Below, in pieces: positions 1 to 6,809 of a stretch of DNA of 64,000 nucleotides. Source of the DNA: JAVJST01 sp965229715 (GTDB lineage Bacteria > Pseudomonadota > Alphaproteobacteria > Rhodospirillales > Casp-alpha2); contig CBDDJL010000002.1 in the NCBI GenBank assembly GCA_965229715.1, positions 558,001-622,000 of the forward strand. Direction: 5' to 3'. The notes beneath the pieces are model-generated. The model had not been told where the DNA came from. It saw only the letters and a list, made by a program, of their open reading frames with translations, and did no database searches. How positions within the stretch are numbered: the first letter of the stretch is position 1; each line of letters opens with the position of its first letter. The translations under genes were made by a program, and so were the position numbers.

Positions 1-17
1 AATGCGGATGCGTGCCA

Positions 18-587
18 TTACGCCCTCACATCCAGCAGCGAATAATCCTCGAACCGAGTGGTTGTTGCCTGTTGGCTGTCGGTGGAGCGGGCAGCACGGA
101 CTTCGTTTTCGGCGAGGCGGAACAGCAATTCCGCGCGGGTCGAGCTCTCGGTCAGCGGGATGCAGAACTCGGCCGCGAGGCGCGCGATCAGGGCCTGATC
201 GAAGAACGGCGGAAACGTGCTCTCGTCCGGCCGGAAGATGTAGGTCAGCACGACATCCTCGGTGTTGGCGTGGAGCCGTTTTTCGGCGATGCGGTAATGC
301 AGGCCACGCCCGCGGGCATCCGATCCGGCAGACAGCGCACGCAGGAAATCGTCCGGTAACTGGAACGCCGCATCGTAATCGGCGACCGGTTCGGCGGCGA
401 GCTTGGGCAGGGTCCCCTGGCCGGTCGCGAAACGCCACGGGTGCGACGACAGCATGCCGTCGCGAACGCTGGGATAGAGGTTCGCCGCGACCTCGGCTTC
501 GGCGGTGCCGTCCTCGAACGACGTGATGCTGTTCGCGCCGAGCTTCAGTAGCGCGCGCGAGCAGAGTGCGATGGAGCTGATCGCCAT
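18..587 (-). CDS. Phage tail tubular protein A-like adaptor (T7 gp11-like)
   Basis: A 189-residue protein resembling the head-tail adaptor/tail tubular A family of T7-like podoviruses, which joins the portal to the tail tube. The N-terminus (MAISSIALCSRALLKLGANS) and the following segment on plots of 'YPSVRDGMLSSHPWRFA' type are characteristic of that family, and the length matches. ATG is preceded by an AGGAG ribosome binding site. It is the last gene of the leftward structural operon visible here and follows the capsid module, as expected for adaptor genes. The operon probably continues left of the window. Identification is from recalled family resemblance, so moderately sure. Confidence 0.65.
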   Translation of the reverse strand: MAISSIALCSRALLKLGANSITSFEDGTAEAEVAANLYPSVRDGMLSSHPWRFATGQGTLPKLAAEPVADYDAAFQLPDDFLRALSAGSDARGRGLHYRIAEKRLHANTEDVVLTYIFRPDESTFPPFFDQALIARLAAEFCIPLTESSTRAELLFRLAENEVRAARSTDSQQATTTRFEDYSLLDVRA

Positions 588-696
588 CGGTGTCTCCTTA
601 AATATTGTGGAGAAAGCGGGCGGACACCGGGCATCGCGTGATACCCGGCGTCCGCCCGAGGTGGGGACAGGGAGAGAGGGTGTCCCGGTCGCGGCG

Positions 697-1059
697 TTAC
701 GACGCCGCCATCAGGCCGGCGGTCTGCAGCGCCGCGAGCGCCGCAGCGAGCTGCGTGCGGCATTCGGTGTCGACGGTTGAGCCGCCCGTCGGATCGGCGA
801 CGAAGGCGGCCTGATTGGGCACCTGGCCCAATGTGACGACACCCGAGACGATGCTGGCGATACCGGTAAGTCGGCTCGCCGGCGTGCCGTCGGTATCGGC
901 GTTGACCAGGATCAGATCGCCAACGCGCAGGAGATCCGCCGCCGCGTCGAAGTAGTTGGCGGCCTCCGTTTCAGCAGCGGTATCGGTCGTGGTGTAATGC
1001 CACAGGGTAAAGCCGTTGGCGTAGGCCAGTACGCTGAGGTTCTTGGCGGTATAAGCCAT
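697..1059 (-). CDS. Conserved phage structural protein, possible head decoration/fibre
   Basis: A 120-residue protein with a strong AGGAGG-type site before ATG, directly downstream of the capsid gene. It has an Ala/Thr-rich, beta-prone sequence with no signal peptide or membrane segment. Its N-terminal part (AYTAKNLSVLAYANGFTLWH) is of a type I recall next to capsid genes in alphaproteobacterial prophages, where it is usually left uncharacterised. Position between capsid and adaptor suggests a head-surface or head-completion role, but that is inference. No catalytic motif is visible. Confidence 0.6.
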   Translation of the reverse strand: MAYTAKNLSVLAYANGFTLWHYTTTDTAAETEAANYFDAAADLLRVGDLILVNADTDGTPASRLTGIASIVSGVVTLGQVPNQAAFVADPTGGSTVDTECRTQLAAALAALQTAGLMAAS

Positions 1060-1069
1060 CTGCGCCTCC

Positions 1070-1888
1070 TTAAGCCTCGAGGCAGCGCATGGAAACGACG
1101 CCCGAGGCGTCGATCAGGCAACTGCCCTGACTCATCATGTTGTTGACGAAATGTGCGGCACGGTCGCCGTGCCAGGTGATGTCGCTTTTCACGTCGCTGC
1201 CGACGGCGTGGCCGATTGCGGTGCGGTGGTACCAGTAACAGAACCGTACCGAACCGGTCAGCGTTAGGCCGGAGTGCGGAATCCAGAGGGTGCCGAGCCA
1301 GTTCTTGGCCTGCGTGCCCTTCCACGGCAGATCGTCGTCGCCGACGTAGTCCGCATTGGCGAACTCCTGAATGCCGAGGAGATCCGACCATTGTTTCCAG
1401 CCGACGACCGCATAGCGCTGACCGTCGTCCGGCACGTCCGCCTCGCCCAGCATTTCGAAGGCGGTCAGCACCTTGGCCTTGGTCAGGCCGTCGGAACCGT
1501 CGCCCGCGTAGTTGGTCGAGGTGTCGAGCTTGTCGATGACCAACTCATCGGTCTTGCGGCCGAGCGCATAGGCTCCCGCCTTGGCGGTAACGCTGCGCTC
1601 GTTGATGTTGGTCTTCAGTTCGTCGAGCGAGTCGACCCAATCGCCGGCATAAAAGTCGGCGAGTGAGCACTCGACCGGCGTATGATCGACGTTCATCACC
1701 GGCACCTTGCCGTGGCGCGCCTTGGTCGCAGCAGTGCCCTTGCCGACCGTCTGGAAGGTCGTCGAGGCGCCGACGATATTGTTTTTCACGCGCACGGTGT
1801 TGCGGAGCTTGGAACCCATCCGCTGATACTGCAGATGGACTTCCGCCTGGTAATGCTTGACGAACGAGTCCTTCACGTCCGTTGACAT
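1070..1888 (-). CDS. Phage major capsid protein
   Basis: A 272-residue protein that fits the short HK97-fold capsid family of podovirus-like prophages. The N-terminal region is charged and helical (KHYQAEVHLQYQRMGSKL), followed by a segment on transport-free beta strands typical of 'VMNVDHTPVECSLADFYAGD'-like capsid cores, and the protein ends shortly after a conserved VSMRCLEA tail. ATG has an AGGAG site six bases upstream. It sits downstream of the scaffold remnant and upstream of the adaptor, which is the usual order. The gene itself looks complete, even though the portal and scaffold upstream are damaged. Confidence 0.75.
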   Translation of the reverse strand: MSTDVKDSFVKHYQAEVHLQYQRMGSKLRNTVRVKNNIVGASTTFQTVGKGTAATKARHGKVPVMNVDHTPVECSLADFYAGDWVDSLDELKTNINERSVTAKAGAYALGRKTDELVIDKLDTSTNYAGDGSDGLTKAKVLTAFEMLGEADVPDDGQRYAVVGWKQWSDLLGIQEFANADYVGDDDLPWKGTQAKNWLGTLWIPHSGLTLTGSVRFCYWYHRTAIGHAVGSDVKSDITWHGDRAAHFVNNMMSQGSCLIDASGVVSMRCLEA

Positions 1889-1977
1889 GCTTTTCTCCTA
1901 TTGGGGTATGGATGTGTTCGGCGTTGTCGGCTTGGGGGTTATGGCTGCGGTCCGAGCGGCCGCCCCTGCCGGCGCCG

Positions 1978-2403
1978 TCAGGGAACGGCCGGGCCGGCGA
2001 ATGCCGGTTGTCCGTCCGGGTTTGAATCCGTAACGGGATCGGGTCGGTTGGAACGGGTTGGCGCATGGGCGCGTAACGACAGGTGGGTTGCGTCGCCCGG
2101 CCGGATGATGCCGGATGGCGCCATGCCGGCGCGTTTCTGGAACGTGACGATCGCGTCGAGCAAACGCTCGCCGACAAAACCGGTCGGGCCTTCGCTCGGT
2201 TTCAGATCGAACACGCCCGCGTGTTCGAGCAGCATCTCGACGCGGGCCACGTCATCCGGATCGTTGGCGGCATCGCGCCCGACGGTATCCTTCAGGTTGG
2301 CCAGATCGCCGAGCGCGCTCAAGCGGCTGCGCGATCCGTCATCGGCGGTCAAACGGCCGAACGGATCCCGCCCGGCGGGGGCCGGGGAATCATCGTGAAT
2401 CAT
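1978..2403 (-). CDS. Phage protein with peptidoglycan-binding-like domain
   Basis: A 141-residue protein between scaffold and capsid. The first 45 residues are acidic and probably disordered. Residues about 53-112 resemble a PG_binding_1 domain: a VEMLLEHAGVF helix, a glycine-rich turn, then ERLLDAIVTFQKRAGM followed by a GIIRPGD segment, matching the helix-turn-FQ-G order of that family. The C-terminal tail is Pro/Asn-rich. A clear AGGAG site precedes ATG. Such domains usually sit in lysis or tail proteins, so its place inside the capsid module is unusual. A virion-associated wall-binding protein is possible, but function is not established. Confidence 0.5.
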   Translation of the reverse strand: MIHDDSPAPAGRDPFGRLTADDGSRSRLSALGDLANLKDTVGRDAANDPDDVARVEMLLEHAGVFDLKPSEGPTGFVGERLLDAIVTFQKRAGMAPSGIIRPGDATHLSLRAHAPTRSNRPDPVTDSNPDGQPAFAGPAVP

Positions 2404-2456
2404 GGGAGGTCTCCTGTGGTTGGGGTGCTGTGGGAAGGAATTATCGGGCCCTGGCC

Positions 2457-2882
2457 CTAGTTGGGGTAAAGCGCTTCGAAACCCGCCTGGACCCGGGCGA
2501 CATAGGAAGGGTCTTCATCCCGCCAATATCGCGGGTCTTGCATCATTTGCTTGAGTTCGACCTCGGTGAGCATCGGCGAAGCGCCGCCGCCACGGATCAC
2601 GGCCGGTTCGTCGGATTGCATCATCTGGCGTATGGCGAGAACGCCGTCGGCGGTCGACGAAAGGGCGGCGAGAGCGGCGGGCGCCAGGTTGGCCTGACCC
2701 CAGGCTTCGATTTGCGGTTTCAAGGTTCGCCATTGATCCTCGCCACCGACGTGGCGGACGATTTCCGCGGTTTCTCGGGTGTGATTCAGGTCGGCGGCGA
2801 CGGTGTCGACCATCGGCAACAAGTAATCGGCGGCTAGTTCGTAAACGAGTGTCGCCTGCTCATTGTTGAATCCGGCCTCTGA
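2457..2882 (-). pseudogene. Scaffold (capsid assembly) protein, 5'-truncated remnant
   Basis: Only the C-terminal part of a phage scaffold is present. Recognisable similarity begins with EAGFNNEQATLVYELAADYL at about 2882 and ends with PRYWRDEDPSYVARV close to the stop. Family members usually carry roughly 100 further residues before this. No plausible start codon with a ribosome site exists: the frame runs back into the portal sequence, where upstream codons give unrelated residues. It lies +1 relative to the portal frame. The simplest reading is one deletion that removed the portal 3' end and the scaffold 5' end together. Without scaffold no infectious particle would be expected. Confidence 0.6.
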
Positions 2883-3978
2883 GACTTTCGAGCACGATTT
2901 CCGACACGTCGAACCGTCCCGGCGCCTCCAATGGAGTTAGCCCGGATGAACCGACGGCTTTGGGGATGATCGTACCCGGAACCAGTTCGACAGTCGCCGG
3001 GTTGAGCACCCCGTCGTCGTCGGCCTGCCAGATGCCGGTCACGGCGATGGTTGCGTTCTTCAGCACCAGTTCGACGACCTTGTTCGCCGTCTTGATGTCA
3101 GGCAGAGCCTTCATGACCGGCGAGCGTCCGTAAATCTCGCCCGGCGCCTTCATCCAGCGAAAGTTGATGAAGGGGGTGCGGGTGAACCGCCCGGAGGCAA
3201 GCAGGCGCCCAGGCCCGCTCGGGGAGCCCGTTCGCGTCTGCGCATCGTCCCGGTCCGACAGGAAGGCGGTATATCGATGACGGCCACCTGCATCGGTCAC
3301 GGCCTCGATGACGGTCAAAGGCTGCGGTTCGTTGCGACCGCCCGAGGCTGCTGCGTCGGCGATGCCGGTGGCCCGGGGGAATCGGTTTCGAAAGACTTCC
3401 GGCGACAACCGAGACTGTCGGAACGTGTTGCTCAACCGGCCGTCGGGACCTTCTTCGAAAGCGACCTCGCCAAGCGGTACGGAGGTAAAACGAAATGCGG
3501 ACGGCTCGCCCGGCGCCGCTTCCTCAAATAGTAGCGATGCGGTGCCGACCGTAACGAGATCGAGAAACGCCTGATGCATCTCGACCGCGAAGTTGGAGCG
3601 TTCGAAGTGAGCGCGCACCCGTTCTGCGCTGCCCTCCAGCATGCGGGCAGTGTCATCGTCAGGTACATCCGATCCATCGGCGGCGCGTCCTTGCTCCAGC
3701 GAGAACCAACGGCTCCAGGGCGGGGTCAATTCCGCAAGCAGACTGGCGGCGAGTCGTTCCACGCCATCGGGGGCGGTGCCGTCGAACAGCTTTGCGGTCT
3801 TGACGTTGCCTGGCGAGGCCTCGCCGACGGCGGTCTCGCGCTGCGGCAATGCATAGGCATAACAATCGCGCCATGCCGGTTCCCATGCCAGACGACGTTC
3901 AATGGCGCGTTTTTGGCGGGCCGAAATCCTGTCGAGCTCGGCCTCATCCTGATCTGATTTTCCTGATGTCACCGTCAC
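2860..3978 (-). pseudogene. Phage portal (head-to-tail connector) protein, 3'-truncated
   Basis: Resembles the T7-type head-tail connector (portal) family. Visible features are a charged N-terminal helix (ARQKRAIERRLAWEPAWRDC), the FDGTAPDGVERLAASLLAEL motif, the YGRSPVMKALPDIKTANKV clip region and a VELVPGTIIPKA segment. The frame stops after 372 residues, while relatives are usually about 520-560, so the wing and C-terminal barrel are missing. The last homologous residues (EIVLESLR) are followed by sequence that reads, in the next frame, as scaffold. Start overlaps the preceding small gene by four bases (ATGA). Likely non-functional. Confidence 0.7.
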
Positions 3979-4184
3979 TCTCCCAGCAGCGATCGGCGCT
4001 CAGGCCTGAGATCGCTGAGGCTCAGCAGTCCCCTGGCACTTGTCGCGATGGTACTGCGCCGGCCACGGCGCGAGCGCTTGATCCGTGCCAGGCGGGCTTC
4101 GCGCTCTTCGACTTCCGGATCGATTTCCGGTTCCGGGGCCGGGGGCGGCGGGGGCGGCGCGGGAGATTTAAACAATCCACCCAT
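3975..4184 (-). CDS. Small proline-rich phage protein preceding portal
   Basis: A 69-residue protein beginning MGGLFKSPAPPPPPPAPEPE, followed by an acidic stretch, a basic RRGRRSTIATSARG segment and a short C-terminus. I chose the ATG at 4184 because an AGGAG site lies eight bases upstream; the longer open frame extends through the terminator hairpin and promoter. Proteins of this plan occur just before portal genes in alphaproteobacterial prophages, without known function. The ATGA overlap with the portal implies translational coupling. The poly-proline run and basic patch would suit a linker or minor virion protein, but that is a guess. Confidence 0.6.
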   Translation of the reverse strand: MGGLFKSPAPPPPPPAPEPEIDPEVEEREARLARIKRSRRGRRSTIATSARGLLSLSDLRPERRSLLGE

Positions 4185-4234
4185 GGACGGTCTCCTTTTC
4201 ATGATGGCATAGGAATCGACACGCCTGCGCACAC

Positions 4235-4260
4235 AAAAAAGCCCGCTCTGGGGAGCGGGC
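4235..4260 (-). terminator. Intrinsic terminator in the leader of the phage structural operon
   Basis: Read leftward, GCCCGCTC, a four-base loop and GAGCGGGC form an eight-pair GC-rich stem followed by six T residues. It lies downstream of the promoter at 4306-4334 and upstream of the first structural gene at 4184. It would therefore stop leader transcripts unless antitermination occurs. It could also end the transcript of the two small genes to the right. Confidence 0.8.
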
Positions 4261-4305
4261 ACCGGCTCGTTCAGTCTGGACGTATGTGTGCTGGTCGATG
4301 ATAAC

Positions 4306-4334
4306 CTTATAGCAAACCTTTTTCGAAAAGTCAA
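4306..4334 (-). promoter_or_regulatory. Sigma-70-type promoter for the phage structural operon
   Basis: On the minus strand TTGACT (4329-4334) and TATAAG (4306-4311) are separated by exactly 17 bases in an AT-rich stretch. Transcription would begin near 4299, about 115 bases before the first structural ATG, and must cross the terminator at 4235-4260. The flanking genes are GC-rich, which makes the AT-rich element stand out. Confidence 0.7.
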
Positions 4335-4347
4335 GTATTTTTTCCTA

Positions 4348-4749
4348 TTATCTTGAAAAATATTTCCACAACCGATACGGCGTCAACGTAAACCGGCTGT
4401 GGACGCCGATGGTTCGCTTGACGTGTTCGACGCATGAAAAGACCGACGGTGATCGAGGTGCGGTCAGGCGGCCTTGGCATAGCGTGATAACGGCCCGGTT
4501 CCCCATTCGTCTATAGGCGGCGGCAATCTCGTACGGGGTTGCCGCACCGAGATCGCTGACAGCGACGCCTGTTGCGAGAGATTCGATGGCGACAGCGCGG
4601 CCGGTTGCGAACAGGACGACGAAACAATGACGAAATCCCGGGTGAAGCATCTTCAGCCACCAAAGATCCGTACGGTCGGCGAATACGACGACGGCGATCT
4701 CGCCCTGTCGGTTCAGTTCGCACGTGACCATGGGGCGTCTATAAACCAT
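4348..4749 (-). CDS. Prophage-associated protein, possible papain-like fold
   Basis: About 133 residues (ATG at 4749; a TTG at 4773 is an alternative). The sequence has a central GFRHCFVVLFATGRAVAIES strand-rich block and a C-terminal SVFSCVEHVKRTIGVHSRFT block. The order His then Cys-Val-Glu recalls circularly permuted papain-like or NlpC-type enzymes, but I cannot establish catalysis. I recall related uncharacterised proteins near packaging genes of alphaproteobacterial prophages. The stop lies just right of the promoter for the structural operon. The gene overlaps or nearly abuts the one upstream, so both are probably one transcript from the promoter at 5172-5200. Confidence 0.5.
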   Translation of the reverse strand: MVYRRPMVTCELNRQGEIAVVVFADRTDLWWLKMLHPGFRHCFVVLFATGRAVAIESLATGVAVSDLGAATPYEIAAAYRRMGNRAVITLCQGRLTAPRSPSVFSCVEHVKRTIGVHSRFTLTPYRLWKYFSR

Positions 4750-4765
4750 GTTATTTTTCAGTAAC

Positions 4766-5137
4766 TTAATCAATTTTTACAATGCCCTTTACACGCAACG
4801 GCGTGGTTAGACGATCAAGCGCCTCGTCCCAAAGACGTGCGGCGTGTGTTTCGGCGGTGTGACGCGGATCGGGCGGGCGCAAGGCCGCTCCGAAGCGCAC
4901 CAACACGGCGACGTGTTGCGGACCGAGCAGACCTGACCGGCGTAGTTGCATCAGTACGCGATAGATATCATCGGGATCGCACGGCCGTTCCACATCATTG
5001 GCGAAGCGATCGAAACGAGCACCCTCGTAGCGGAGGGTTTGGCAACGGGCAAACCAGAACCACGCGGCTTCTGCAGACTCGAATAGTTCTGCCCGGCAAA
5101 TCGGGCTATGGACGACGGCGCGTTTGGTTCTTGGCAT
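4766..5137 (-). CDS. Conserved prophage protein of unknown function, possible late regulator
   Basis: A 123-residue protein starting MPRTKRAVVHS; the ATG at 5137 has a GAAAGGT site upstream and lies about 28 bases after the predicted transcription start. It is Arg/Asp-rich and helical, with a conserved-looking core (AEAAWFWFARCQTLRYEGAR) and a C-terminus LWDEALDRLTTPLRVKGIV. I do not recognise a named domain. Its place, first gene opposite the S24-type regulator and just upstream of the promoter-terminator leader, makes a regulatory role such as activation or antitermination of the structural operon worth considering. This is inference from position only. Confidence 0.5.
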   Translation of the reverse strand: MPRTKRAVVHSPICRAELFESAEAAWFWFARCQTLRYEGARFDRFANDVERPCDPDDIYRVLMQLRRSGLLGPQHVAVLVRFGAALRPPDPRHTAETHAARLWDEALDRLTTPLRVKGIVKID

Positions 5138-5171
5138 CTGTGGTTGACCTTTCAGAAAATACGACTTAAAT

Positions 5172-5200
5172 CCTATATTCGGAGCGTGAAGAAGAGTCAA
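5172..5200 (-). promoter_or_regulatory. Sigma-70-type promoter for the two small leftward prophage genes
   Basis: Minus-strand TTGACT (5195-5200) and TATAGG (5172-5177) are spaced by 17 bases. The predicted start near 5165 gives a short leader to the ATG at 5137. The promoter lies in the 120-base gap opposite the HTH/S24 gene, so it is a natural target for that regulator. Confidence 0.6.
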
Positions 5201-5257
5201 TAAAAATAAGATGTTTTTCCTAGTGCAATTTCACGGCAACGCTATGACAATGTTCCC

Positions 5258-5890
5258 ATGTTGAAGCACAAGGACGTTTGGGCCGCGATCGATCGTCTGG
5301 CCAGAGAGTACGGACTATCTGCATCCGGGTTGGCAAAGAAGGCTGGCCTCGATCCAACGACCTTCAACAAGAGCAAACGAACCACCCGCGACGGAAAGCT
5401 GCGCTGGCCCTCGACCGAGAGCGTGTCCAAAATTTTAAATGCTACCGGTGCGCCGCTTGGCGAGTTTGTCTCTTACATTGGCGAGGCCAACGGTGGCCAT
5501 GTCTTCCGCAACGTGCCACTGCTCGGGATGGCGCAGGCGGGCGCCGAGGGCTTTTTCGACGATGCGGGTTTTCCGGTCGGTGGCGCGTGGGATGAGATCG
5601 CGTTCCCCGACCTCTCCGATCCCAATGCCTATGCGCTCGAGGTCAGCGGCGATAGCATGGAACCCGTTCTTCGCGACGGCGACACCGTGATCGTATCGCC
5701 GGCCGCGGCATTGCGCCGTGGCGACCGGGTCGTTGTGCGGACGAAGGACGGCGAGGTCATGGCCAAGGAGTTGAAGCGTCAGACCGCGCGCAAGCTCGAG
5801 GTCGCATCGCTCAATGCCGATCATGAAGACCGCAGCTTCGATATGCGCGACATCGATTGGGTCGCCCGTATCATCTGGGCCAGCCAGTAG
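5258..5890 (+). CDS. HTH/S24 LexA-like transcriptional regulator
   Basis: A 210-residue XRE-type repressor with a C-terminal S24 (LexA/CI) domain. Residues about 5-70 hold the helix-turn-helix (YGLSASGLAKKAGLDPTTFN). The latent protease carries Ser133 in SGDSMEP and Lys170 in EVMAKEL, 37 residues apart as in LexA. No ribosome site precedes ATG, and a TATGAC hexamer sits about ten bases upstream, so the message may be leaderless like phage cI. It may repress the divergent promoter at 5172-5200. Closely related S24 genes are also ordinary chromosomal genes in Alphaproteobacteria, so it need not belong to the prophage. Confidence 0.8.
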   Translation: MLKHKDVWAAIDRLAREYGLSASGLAKKAGLDPTTFNKSKRTTRDGKLRWPSTESVSKILNATGAPLGEFVSYIGEANGGHVFRNVPLLGMAQAGAEGFFDDAGFPVGGAWDEIAFPDLSDPNAYALEVSGDSMEPVLRDGDTVIVSPAAALRRGDRVVVRTKDGEVMAKELKRQTARKLEVASLNADHEDRSFDMRDIDWVARIIWASQ

Positions 5891-5897
5891 CACCGTC

Positions 5898-6791
5898 ATG
5901 AGCAAGGGACTGCACGGTGACGGTGGGCCGCGGAGAACGGTCGCCTGGATCGACGGTGAATGGCATGACAGCCGCGAAACCGCAAACGGCCGTCTTGAAC
6001 TGATCGATCCGACGGCAAACGGATTGTGGCTCGGCATGACGGTGTTCGATGGCGCTCGGGTCTTTAGCAACGCGGCACCGGATCTCGACCGCCATTGCGC
6101 CCGGGTGGTGCGCTCCGCGGAGAAGTTAGGGCTCGCCCCGGACAGAAGCGGCGCGGAGATCGAGGCCCTCGCGCGCGACGGGATCGCCATGTTCGGGCCC
6201 GACACCGCACTCTATATTTGCCCGGTTTTCACCGGCGATTGCATGTCGGTCATCACCGACGATGACGAAACCCGTTTCATGATGCTGGTGCGCGAGGCGC
6301 CGATGCCGGAGCCGAAAGGCTTCACGGTCTGCCAGGTGCCGCAACGCCGTCCGGCCCGCGACATGGCGCCGACCGACGCCAAGGCGTCCTGCCTGTACCC
6401 GAACGTCATTCGCGGCATGCGCGCCGCTCAGGCCAAGGGATTCGACCAGGGCGTCGTGCTCGACCCGAACGGCAACGTTGCCGAGTTTTCGTTTTCCAAT
6501 CTGTTCATGGTCAAGGACGGCGCCGTGCACACACCCGCCGACAATGGAACGTTCCTGAACGGCATCACCCGTCAGCGTATCGTCCGTCTGTTGCAGGACG
6601 ATGGCGTGACCGTCGAGGAACGCTGCATCGATTTCGACGAATTGCTCGATGCCGACGAGCTGTTTGCGACCGGGAACTATAGCAAGGTGAGTCCGTGCAC
6701 CCGGGTCGAGGATCACGACATGCCGTTTGGCGACATCACGAAACGCGCCCGCAATCTCTATTGGGAGTGGGCGCGCGGCCAGAATACATGA
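5898..6791 (+). CDS. Class IV PLP aminotransferase, branched-chain type
   Basis: A 297-residue fold-type IV aminotransferase, close to branched-chain amino acid aminotransferase (IlvE), which interconverts branched-chain amino acids and their 2-oxo acids with glutamate. The PLP lysine is probably Lys162 in PTDAKASCLYPN, with Glu195 in GNVAEFSFSNLF contacting the cofactor ring and the GITRQRIV loop binding phosphate. ATG at 5898 follows the S24 gene by seven bases, so the two may be co-transcribed. D-amino acid or aminodeoxychorismate-lyase-like relatives share the fold; the length and motifs favour a BCAT-like enzyme. Confidence 0.8.
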   Translation: MSKGLHGDGGPRRTVAWIDGEWHDSRETANGRLELIDPTANGLWLGMTVFDGARVFSNAAPDLDRHCARVVRSAEKLGLAPDRSGAEIEALARDGIAMFGPDTALYICPVFTGDCMSVITDDDETRFMMLVREAPMPEPKGFTVCQVPQRRPARDMAPTDAKASCLYPNVIRGMRAAQAKGFDQGVVLDPNGNVAEFSFSNLFMVKDGAVHTPADNGTFLNGITRQRIVRLLQDDGVTVEERCIDFDELLDADELFATGNYSKVSPCTRVEDHDMPFGDITKRARNLYWEWARGQNT

Positions 6792-6809
6792 TCCAGTGAA
6801 CCGAAGCGT

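Noticed and set aside
3975..4334. Longer version of the small phage protein starting at 4334
   Set aside because: The extension runs through the promoter and terminator hairpin; the ATG at 4184 has a strong ribosome site.
1..5200. Prophage integrase, terminase or attachment site
   Set aside because: None seen; the genes right of 5258 look chromosomal, and no tRNA end or direct repeat marks a boundary in the window.
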